Shown piece after piece: positions 56,101-61,878 of a DNA stretch of 64,000 bases (position 1 is its first letter; each line of letters begins with the position of its first letter). The stretch lies in assembly GCA_043804925.1 (NCBI GenBank), contig JAZDIP010000069.1, forward strand, positions 124,001 through 188,000, read 5' to 3'. The DNA comes from ChocPot-Mid sp043804925. Its GTDB lineage: Bacteria; Bacteroidota; Ignavibacteria; Kapaibacteriales; UBA2268. A program made the translations under genes and the position numbers. Under the pieces are notes generated by a model. That model worked only from the letters and a program-made list of their open reading frames with translations. It was not told the DNA's origin and searched no databases.

Positions 56101-56326
56101 CCTTGACAGTATATTTTCCGGCATCAATATTTACTACTGTAAAAGAGCCATCCGGATTTTTTACGTAAGTACCGCGTGCAGTTCCCAAAATTCTGACTGA
56201 AGCCCCAATAGCCGGTTTACCCTCTTGGTCAACTACTTTACCTTTCAAAGTACCGTAAATACTTGCCTGAAGAGTTAGCGGATACGAAATCAATGCTAAA
56301 AAAAGTATAATTAAAAGTTTTCGCAT
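53135..56326 (-). CDS. TonB-dependent receptor with carboxypeptidase-regulatory-like N-domain
   Basis: 1063 residues from the Met at 56326 (GGAG nearby; a Met five codons upstream is possible). Signal peptide LLIILFLALISYPLTLQA. Then a CarboxypepD_reg-like domain (GTLKGKVVDQEGKPAIGASVRIL), a TonB-box-like VVTKTVVV, a plug domain (AVIGLTAGVVGSGGSYSIRG, GGFSAEYGDAMGGIVNTV), and a large barrel ending FFTLFFWF with the terminal aromatic. The substrate is unknown. Adjacent T9SS cargo genes and PorV/Q suggest it belongs to a surface uptake or export set. Confidence 0.92.
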   Translation of the reverse strand: MRKLLIILFLALISYPLTLQASIYGTLKGKVVDQEGKPAIGASVRILGTARGTYVKNPDGSFTVVNIDAGKYTVKVTAVGFQDYEITDVKISADQTSEISVQLSSKEVVTKTVVVTANRVMVNNTEIGQKRTMSGDEFATVAREGIGAVIGLTAGVVGSGGSYSIRGSRTDETKIKIDGIDVSNQFTGVGSSGGPTEFDTEEIQVMTGGFSAEYGDAMGGIVNTVVKKGRTDRYEGYVRWRTDVDPLWGSQASGKKLVYDQAKGAFQSVNSGDGAKFQGPGQHRFAFGTGGPIPGLTNSTFYLATNYTYRKYNVPDFEIYDPIGNNLGQMPDQQSWEKNIEGRLRFAIAQGVELNLGGSIGSLNYENSSTSWLYGNDEGWIWDWQKSDWKRDDSGNPITNGIPERVAKQPVVNDFNNKLFVRINHTLSSTSYYELTFSTSSINQEISKRVGWEDPSYFSGFDLWYPQDKYQVSGSILVDGNNKIVDNYEVIKKTSLTVDGYNSYDFNQRNPLTGYIEGAGDATGTGNPYGRTQAFYQHGNSSAFELRKSNTLAANGNFTKVFEGEFRHMFRTGFDFSYFTLERHYNGLPWDGNPFFDVYTAEWGGNFYTLDPIGWEKTSKSYNPMKGSAYLLDQITYKGIIISPGLRFDMFLPSADYRTQLDQFVSITADSGFSNSSLKWQISPRINVAYPITERSNITINYGLFFQMPTLSYMYDAFSTIRLRGNQILGDPNMEAQRTNAYEASYNNQLTDELALTIAAYYKDVYNQLGQVYVPAVPVPYFQYSVSEYGNIKGLEFTLNKRPTYQDHLGLRLNYSLAQAVATSSSPGDNYMTPIDPYSELPAFPLSEFPTAGDIRHRVTFLLDLMWANNQGPAIGGIQPLENVNLNFTTTWRSGAPYTKTDLNGRAIGEIRTERGPDYWQTDFRVSKQFPLKDWFGDSWGKTAIELSLFVYNVFNLNSAISIYTSTGDADDMGLSFRKKVGDFSAEPLYKDADFANAATLQSTQYDNYGNRLYSVYADTDGNGVVSQQEKFDSYMTQLGTNVQFQGTYQDPRSVFFTLFFWF

Positions 56327-56402
56327 ATTTTTGTACTCCATTTTAAAAATTTATTATTTATTTTTTCCTATTTTCTATGTCTTAATCATACTGTCGAATA
56401 AC

Positions 56403-56435
56403 AACTAACGACTAATGACTAACGACTAATGACTA
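56403..56435 (+). repeat. Heptanucleotide tandem repeat (GACTAAC/GACTAAT alternating)
   Basis: Four alternating heptamers. It overlaps the TAG stop codon of the following T9SS gene. Confidence 0.85.
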
Positions 56436-58412
56436 TTTAATAACATTCAACATCTTCGTTACTTTCCTGTCCCCTACCGTAACAGTACAGAAGTAAATCC
56501 CCGAACTCAATCCTGCAGTTTTAAAATCACGATAGCTCGTGCCATAACCCAAAACTCCCAACTCAAAACTCGTAACTTTATTTCCCAAAACATCAAAAAC
56601 AGCAATTTCGGAATATACTGGTTTACCCTCGTAGTAAACTTGTATTCTGGCAAAATCATTGACAGGATTAGGCAATACTTCGAGTGTTAATTTTGAATTA
56701 TCAAATTGGTTTTCATCTACCGAAACCACAGCATTGAAATGCCCGACTTTAATGTATTGAGGATATCTGCTCGATACAAACTCGCTGTCCCTTGGAAATC
56801 CCTGTGAATTAATCAATGATTGTTTTAACAAAGGAATATTTATCAAGTCGTTAGGAATATCATTAGGAATTAAAGTTGATTTGTCTATTTCCTCGCTTTG
56901 TGTTATGTTTTCACTCTTACTCCATACCTGAGAGTTCTTTGTTCTCGTAGAAATAAATACATCAGAAGTTTCAAAACCTTGTTGCGTAGGATTGATAAGG
57001 TCTACCCATTTTGCAAGCAGCTTCGAGCCGTCAAACGATACTCCCAGTTGAACTTCTTCGCCGGCAGGATTTGACCATCGGTTATTAGCATCTCTTTGGT
57101 CTTCATAACCAAAATTCCAACCCGAACAAGTATCAACTCTCCTTATACCCCATTCGGAATCTTCTTTATATATCTCCATAATAAGATGTTCCACAGATAT
57201 TACGTTATTCGGATCGGTCGAATCACCAATAGTAGCTTTCAAAACTATACTCCAATCTCCATTGTCAAATACTTTGAATCCTTTGGATTCATATCCATTT
57301 GTATAAACAGCATGATTGTCGTTATAACCTAAAGACAGTCTATAATCATTATATAATGACATCGGAATTCTGTCAAATTCGCTCCATGTAGCACCGTAAT
57401 CTGTGGATTTTGAAACTCCCATATTATTTATAGGGTCATCAATAAATCCTCCATAAACTGCTAAATACATATCCTGGTTTGATGTCATCTGGAAATCAAT
57501 TATCTGATTATAACGTGTATCATTCTCTGTAACAACCTTGAATTTATTGCTTGCCCATTGAGGAGGAATTTCCTCCACAAAACCACCATTTAAGTCTTCT
57601 GTCCTTCTTATACCTATGTGACTGGCATTTGCCCAATCAGATGTGGAACCTTGCATTAAACCAACTGTACTGGCAACTAGTAAAAAATAATTGTTAGGAT
57701 TATCAATGTAGTGGTCAACCAATATTCTTGAACCATAATCCCAATGATATGTTTTCCCATTATAAGTAAACTCTTCATTTAACATTCCTTCCATAGTGGT
57801 TAGGTCTTCAACATCCTCATTCCAGAATACGGAAATATGACCTTTATTTACACTATATTTAGGTTCTGCATAATTATAATCAATTAGTGGTGCAACAACA
57901 GCATATTGCTGAATACCGTCTAAATTAATAGTCTTAACATTAGGATATCTAGCTTCGGTTGTTCCAAATTTGACCTTATCATAAACACATTTTCTGATAT
58001 CCCATGAAGCACCACCATCCTTAGAGATATTTATAAAAAGATTATAATGCCAATCATCTCCGTCATATCCCACATTATTTGTATTTTGTTGATGATGATA
58101 TCCTCTATGTATGGTAATTGCATAACCGGTTTCTTTTTCTAAGATAAAAGGTTTATTTTGAAGCATGAATAAATAATTGTACATATGTGCCGTTGAATCA
58201 ATTGTTTGAAACATAACACTTTGAGTTTTAGGATTTTTATCAACATATGGTTTTAGCATATATTCTCCAAGAGTATTGGATTTTAAATAATTGCTTTCAG
58301 GATAGCAATATTTCTGTCTCTGCATCTCTTGTGCATAGGTATTCATGAATACCGATAAAGAAAAAATTATTAGCATCGAAACAGATAAAATTCTGTAGTA
58401 AAAATGTTTCAT
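56433..58412 (-). CDS. Secreted protein with T9SS C-terminal domain
   Basis: 659 residues from the ATG at 58412, selected for GGAGG 5 bp upstream. Signal peptide LIIFSLSVFMNTYAQ. The body has repeated segments in the style of BNR/sialidase-like propellers (NISKDGGASWDIRK, SKSTDYGATWSEF). The tail is a type A sorting domain (VLPNPVNDFARIQ ... AVFDVLGNKV ... GLSSGIYFCTV ... MLNVIK). Within the tail, a heptamer tract (56550-56577) encodes the FELGVLG segment. Probably a secreted glycan-binding or sialidase-like protein; no catalytic residues confirmed. Confidence 0.85.
   Translation of the reverse strand: MKHFYYRILSVSMLIIFSLSVFMNTYAQEMQRQKYCYPESNYLKSNTLGEYMLKPYVDKNPKTQSVMFQTIDSTAHMYNYLFMLQNKPFILEKETGYAITIHRGYHHQQNTNNVGYDGDDWHYNLFINISKDGGASWDIRKCVYDKVKFGTTEARYPNVKTINLDGIQQYAVVAPLIDYNYAEPKYSVNKGHISVFWNEDVEDLTTMEGMLNEEFTYNGKTYHWDYGSRILVDHYIDNPNNYFLLVASTVGLMQGSTSDWANASHIGIRRTEDLNGGFVEEIPPQWASNKFKVVTENDTRYNQIIDFQMTSNQDMYLAVYGGFIDDPINNMGVSKSTDYGATWSEFDRIPMSLYNDYRLSLGYNDNHAVYTNGYESKGFKVFDNGDWSIVLKATIGDSTDPNNVISVEHLIMEIYKEDSEWGIRRVDTCSGWNFGYEDQRDANNRWSNPAGEEVQLGVSFDGSKLLAKWVDLINPTQQGFETSDVFISTRTKNSQVWSKSENITQSEEIDKSTLIPNDIPNDLINIPLLKQSLINSQGFPRDSEFVSSRYPQYIKVGHFNAVVSVDENQFDNSKLTLEVLPNPVNDFARIQVYYEGKPVYSEIAVFDVLGNKVTSFELGVLGYGTSYRDFKTAGLSSGIYFCTVTVGDRKVTKMLNVIK
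56550..56577 (+). repeat. Heptanucleotide tandem repeat (AACTCCC/AACTCAA)
   Basis: Three and a half units within the T9SS tail of the gene at 56433-58412. Confidence 0.6.
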
Positions 58413-58471
58413 TGAGTCCTCCAAAATACTAGTATTAAAAATATCTATTATTATTTCCTTATTAATTATTA

Positions 58472-58513
58472 ATCATTTTTCATTTTTCACTATTCATTTT
58501 TCACTTTTTACTA
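58472..58513 (+). repeat. Short tandem repeat (TTCATTT/TTCACTA, mostly 7 nt)
   Basis: Degenerate pyrimidine-rich units in the gap between the T9SS gene and the sigma/anti-sigma pair. The gap otherwise shows only a 13-nt duplication at 58575-58600. Confidence 0.6.
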
Positions 58514-58598
58514 AACTTCAAATATAATAATCTTTTTTTATATTGTTATTAAATAATTACGGATATTTTGATTAATAATTAGTAATTAAAATTAGTAA

Positions 58599-60122
58599 TT
58601 AAAATTTAAATTGGATTCCATAAATCAATGAAGCTGTTGTTTTTAATTTATCTTCATTTTCAATAAACTTAGAAAACTCTGCAGAAAACATTCTGCCTTC
58701 GGCTCCAAATGTTAAATAAAAGCCATTAAAAACCGAATATTGGGCAAACAACCTGCTATAGCCCAAAGGTCCGTCACTCGTACCGCCAAAACCTAATCTT
58801 CCGACCAGGGACAATCCGTCTGCCTTAAAAAATGTATTCTCATAAAATGCAGATGCCCAAAGCAACTGCTTATCGCTATTAAGAGCTAGATCCTGCGGAT
58901 ACCCGATTGAAAAATCATACCCGCCTTCATAAGCTTCTACCCCGCTAACTCCGCCGATTTTATGCTCGACATTAACCGTACCTCTGTCAATAAACGAGTA
59001 TTGAGTGTAACCGACTTCGACTCCAAATCTCTCATTTTCATTGACTGCGTAAGCAACGCTCTGTGAAAAATGCGATATTACCGCATCATTAACGTGAATA
59101 CCACCCCTTGCAAAGTCACTGCCAAAAAAGGAAGCTACCTGAACATCACTAACACCTGTAAAATCATTCGTTATCGGTATCTCCATTTTTAATACAAAAG
59201 GAGCTATGTCAATCTTATTCGGGATAACTTCGTTGCTGCTCAACAAATGAACCTCAGCATTTTCGATTTTCAGAGCAGTTAATGATAAAGCATCCATTAC
59301 CGGTTTTCCGTTACCGGCTATCCGTTGTCCGTTGTCCGTTGCCGGTTGTCCGTTATCAATTGCCGGTTGTCCGTTATCGGTTATCGGTTCTCCGTTATCA
59401 GTTGCCGGTTGTCCGTTATCAATTGCCGGTTGTCCGTTATCAGTTATCAGTTGTCCGTTCATGCTTAATTCTTCTGAAACATCAGGTTGACTAACTCCAA
59501 CCGGACTAACCGGAGCATTAACAACAAAATAAGAACCACTCACTCCTGCCTCTCCTGATTTTCCACCTGTACTGCCAGCAATAACATTATTCTCACTCAA
59601 CGGTTCTCGGTTACCGGTTATCCGTTGTCCGTAATCAGTTGCAGGTTTTGAGTTTTGAGTTTTGAGTTTATTATTGTCAATTGTTAATTGTGAATTGTCA
59701 ATTATTAATTGATTTCCGTCTGCCTTCTGCTGTTTGCTGTCTGCCAAATTACCAATTGTTAATTGTGAATTGTCAATTATTAATTGATTAACGTCGCTTA
59801 TCTCAAAAACAGATACAAACAAAAAGAATGCAATAGCAGCGGCTAACATTGGCACATAAGACCAAACAGCCGCTCTTCTTTTTCGTGATTCAGGTGCTTT
59901 TGCGAAGATTTTCATTAGTATCATATCTTCGGTTTGAGCAAGCAACTCATCGGGTGGGAAGATTGATTCGGCATCTTCCTTCATAGCCAAATGCAGATTA
60001 ACTGCAGAGTCGAACTTTAATCTTGCCATGGCGTCTGCCGACAGACTCTCACGCAAGAGTTCATCCTCTTCTACGCTCATCTCCCCGTCGAGATATTTCG
60101 ATATAAGTTCTTCAAGATTCAT
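58599..60122 (-). CDS. Anti-sigma factor fused to an outer-membrane beta-barrel (Dma-like)
   Basis: 507 residues. Residues 1-80: cytoplasmic anti-sigma-like region (MNLEELISKYLDGEMSVEEDE). Residues 86-108: one transmembrane helix (YVPMLAAAIAFFLFVSVFEI, 20 residues shown). Residues 109-310: a low-complexity linker, largely built of heptamer repeats, with seven-residue units such as DNGQPAI and DNGQPAT. Residues ~310-507: a beta-barrel domain with alternating strands (FGVEVGYTQYSF, LFAQYSVFNGFYLTFGAEGR) ending FKF. Overlaps the upstream ECF sigma gene by 11 bp. The layout matches the dual membrane-spanning anti-sigma factors (Dma) reported in Bacteroides. It may sense outer-membrane state directly. 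Confidence 0.8.
   Translation of the reverse strand: MNLEELISKYLDGEMSVEEDELLRESLSADAMARLKFDSAVNLHLAMKEDAESIFPPDELLAQTEDMILMKIFAKAPESRKRRAAVWSYVPMLAAAIAFFLFVSVFEISDVNQLIIDNSQLTIGNLADSKQQKADGNQLIIDNSQLTIDNNKLKTQNSKPATDYGQRITGNREPLSENNVIAGSTGGKSGEAGVSGSYFVVNAPVSPVGVSQPDVSEELSMNGQLITDNGQPAIDNGQPATDNGEPITDNGQPAIDNGQPATDNGQRIAGNGKPVMDALSLTALKIENAEVHLLSSNEVIPNKIDIAPFVLKMEIPITNDFTGVSDVQVASFFGSDFARGGIHVNDAVISHFSQSVAYAVNENERFGVEVGYTQYSFIDRGTVNVEHKIGGVSGVEAYEGGYDFSIGYPQDLALNSDKQLLWASAFYENTFFKADGLSLVGRLGFGGTSDGPLGYSRLFAQYSVFNGFYLTFGAEGRMFSAEFSKFIENEDKLKTTASLIYGIQFKF
59297..59466 (+). repeat. Heptanucleotide tandem array encoding the anti-sigma linker
   Basis: About 23 consecutive heptamers of the CCGTTAT / CGGTTGT / CAATTGC family. 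Three heptamers make one 21-nt unit, giving seven-residue protein repeats at residues ~219-275. Confidence 0.9.
59600..59795 (+). repeat. Composite of four different heptamer families in the same gene
   Basis: In order: CGGTTAT/CCGTTGT units (59601-59640), GTTTTGA units (59646-59669), ATTGTCA/ATTGTTA/ATTGTGA units (59672-59712), GTCTGCC/TTCTGCT units (59716-59745), then ATTGTTA-type units again (59752-59795). All share a 7-nt period. Confidence 0.88.
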
Positions 60123-60672
60123 GTATTTCCTGCCTAATTGGTGCTAATAATTTTCTTAATATTTCTCTTGCACGGTGAACTCTCACTTTTGCAAGCGACA
60201 ACTGAATTCCCAAGATTTCAGCAATGTCCTGATACGAGCAATCCTCATATTCCCTGAGAATAACAGCTTCTCTCAATGGCAATGGCAATGTCGCAAGTGC
60301 CTGGTCAACAAAATCTTTCATTGCTACATCCCTTTGCTTTTTTTGCGGGGGATTGAAGTAAAACTCGTCGAAATCGTCGAACTCTTTCCTTGTCCGCATG
60401 ATATTATAGCAAGTATGTCTTGCTATTGTGAACAGCCATGCGGCAAAGTTTTTACCCCGGAACTCCCTGCGATGCTCGTAAACTTTAATGAACGTCTCTT
60501 GAAAAGCGTCTTCGGCTAACATGGAATCATTAAGCATCCTCAGGCAAAACCTGTAAACTTTTCTATTATATTTCGCATATAATATCTTAAAAGCTTCGGC
60601 GCTTCCTTTTCTCAGTTCCTCCATCTCCTTTCGGAGGTCGTCTGATTCCATATTTACATTATCGTCTAACAT
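60112..60672 (-). CDS. ECF sigma factor (RpoE-like)
   Basis: 186 residues from the Met at 60672 (an upstream in-frame Met at 60726 adds a Cys-rich leader and is less likely). Region 2: KILYAKYNRKVYRFCLRML, AEDAFQETFIKVYEHRREF, and FAAWLFTIARHTCYNIMR. Region 4: LATLPLPLREAVILREYEDCSYQDIAEILG and SLAKVRVHRAREILR. It directs RNA polymerase to a small regulon and is presumably held by the Dma-like protein encoded downstream (11-bp overlap). Confidence 0.93.
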   Translation of the reverse strand: MLDDNVNMESDDLRKEMEELRKGSAEAFKILYAKYNRKVYRFCLRMLNDSMLAEDAFQETFIKVYEHRREFRGKNFAAWLFTIARHTCYNIMRTRKEFDDFDEFYFNPPQKKQRDVAMKDFVDQALATLPLPLREAVILREYEDCSYQDIAEILGIQLSLAKVRVHRAREILRKLLAPIRQEIHES

Positions 60673-60832
60673 TATAATTTCGCCATTTTTTAAGACCTTT
60701 TCACATCCTTTAAACCAAAGACACAAATACCAATTAAAAAGTTACAAAATCCTTAAAATTTTTTCTATAAATTTTAATACGAAAATAATATAGTTTAAGT
60801 CTATAATTTGTAGTGCTTTTTGTGGCAGTAAA

Positions 60833-60950
60833 CAGCAGAAAGCTAAAAGCTGAAAGCAGAAAGCTTAAAGAAGTCAGAAGACAGAAGTCAGAAGACAGAA
60901 TTTATCGTGAACCGAGAACCGTGAACCGAGAACCGTGAGCCAAGAACCGA
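60833..60950 (+). repeat. Three adjacent heptamer families
   Basis: AGCAGAA/AGCTAAA units, then GAAGTCA/GAAGACA in alternation, then ACCGTGA/ACCGAGA in alternation, with almost no spacer between families. Confidence 0.88.
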
Positions 60951-61029
60951 ATATTCCCGTTCTGTCTTTGTTACAACTAACAGCAAAATTCATCTCAATC
61001 CAATAATCTGTGAAAATCTGCACTGCTCT

Positions 61030-61061
61030 TTTTCTCCCTCCCCGTTCACGGGGAGGGTTGG
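61030..61061. repeat. REP-like hairpin element
   Basis: CCTCCCCG TTCA CGGGGAGG hairpin followed by GTTGGGGTGGG. Same design as 34582-34616. Confidence 0.7.
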
Positions 61062-61075
61062 GGTGGGATTGCCTT

Positions 61076-61121
61076 TCTCTGTGTAGCTCTGTGCATCCTC
61101 TGCGTATCTCTGTGTAACTGT
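61076..61121 (+). repeat. CTCTGTG tandem tract, copy 1
   Basis: Four roughly 10-nt units of CTCTGTGTAG type. A second version (CTCTGTGGCT, CTCTGTGCAT, TCTCTGAGTAG, CTCTGTGTAA) lies at 61349-61404. Confidence 0.7.
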
Positions 61122-61126
61122 CTTTC

Positions 61127-61190
61127 ATTTTACATTTTACATTCTACATTCAAAAAAAATTCCGTCCTTCCGTCCTTCCGTCCTTCCGTC
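61127..61190 (+). repeat. CATTTTA/CATTCTA (7 nt) and CCGTCCTT (8 nt) tandem tracts
   Basis: Four heptamers followed by about four 8-nt units, separated by a run of A. Confidence 0.75.
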
Positions 61191-61348
61191 TTTCTGCCCT
61201 TCCCTTCTCCCTTTTCCCTTCTCCTTCTTCCTGTCTGCCGTCTCCCGTCTGCAATAAATTAAAATCCTTTTAAAATAATTTTCATTACGTTTGCTTTTTC
61301 CTGAATAATTTTGTCCAACTTGTTCTTTGCAAATTAATTGTTCGGTAA

Positions 61349-61404
61349 ATTCTCTGTGGCTCTCTGTGCATTCTCTGAGTAGCTCTGTGTAATTGTCTTT
61401 CGTG
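61349..61404 (+). repeat. CTCTGTG tandem tract, copy 2
   Basis: Homologous to the tract at 61076-61121, including the following TGTCTTTC. Confidence 0.7.
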
Positions 61405-61530
61405 TTTCATGTTTTCGCTTTTCACGTTCTCACGTTTTTACATTTCACGAAAAAATCATATAAATCAAATAAATCAAAAAAATCACAGTACTGACAACCG
61501 AAAACGAAAATTTTAAAAAACTACGCAAAA

Positions 61531-61602
61531 TGCGACAAATTCAATTTCCATCGAATCAAACAATTGAAAAATGGAAACTTAACTTAACTCATTTTTGTCG
61601 CA
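61531..61602. other. Nested inverted repeat, possible structured RNA or element remnant
   Basis: TGCGACAAA (61531-61539) pairs with TTTGTCGCA (61594-61602), and inside it TTTCCAT (61545-61551) pairs with ATGGAAA (61571-61577). Both pairings are perfect and properly nested. Confidence 0.45.
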
Positions 61603-61878
61603 AGCATCACAGGAAGTACCGACACGCACGACAAATCGAAAAACTAAAAATTGCGGTGCAATTGGTGAAATAAATTTTTCTCAGCCTGATAAATACTTGG
61701 TTGATAACGAATTACAAAAATCATGAATTTCACCTTTCATTTCACATGCTTTTCGTTCTTTGATATAAAAAACATCCGGTCAGACAAAGTGTAGGTTATT
61801 AAGTTATTAAACTTTATAAAGATTTTTGAATATTTTTTCTTAAATTACAAAGATATTTTTTATTTATGAGATTGAATT

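Larger units (their letters stand above)
60727..61878. other. Gene-free 1.15-kb region rich in repeats
   Basis: Holds heptamer tracts (60833-60950), a REP-like hairpin (61030-61061), two CTCTGTG-type tracts (61076-61121 and 61349-61404), CATTTTA/CATTCTA and CCGTCCTT tracts (61127-61190), pyrimidine runs to about 61255 and a nested inverted repeat (61531-61602). No coding frame, tRNA or rRNA was seen. Short open frames here are products of the repeats. Confidence 0.75.

Noticed and set aside
59297..59466. A CRISPR-like array of repeats and spacers
   Set aside because: There are no unique spacers; the units are contiguous 7-nt repeats and no cas genes are present.
59282..59494. A 70-codon plus-strand open frame opposite the anti-sigma linker
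   Set aside because: Heptamer arrays stay open in several frames; this one just mirrors the repeat (VVRYQLP-like units).
60874..61128. An 84-codon open frame on the minus strand in the repeat-rich gap
   Set aside because: It is made of heptamer and REP-like sequence, has no SD site and no protein-like pattern.
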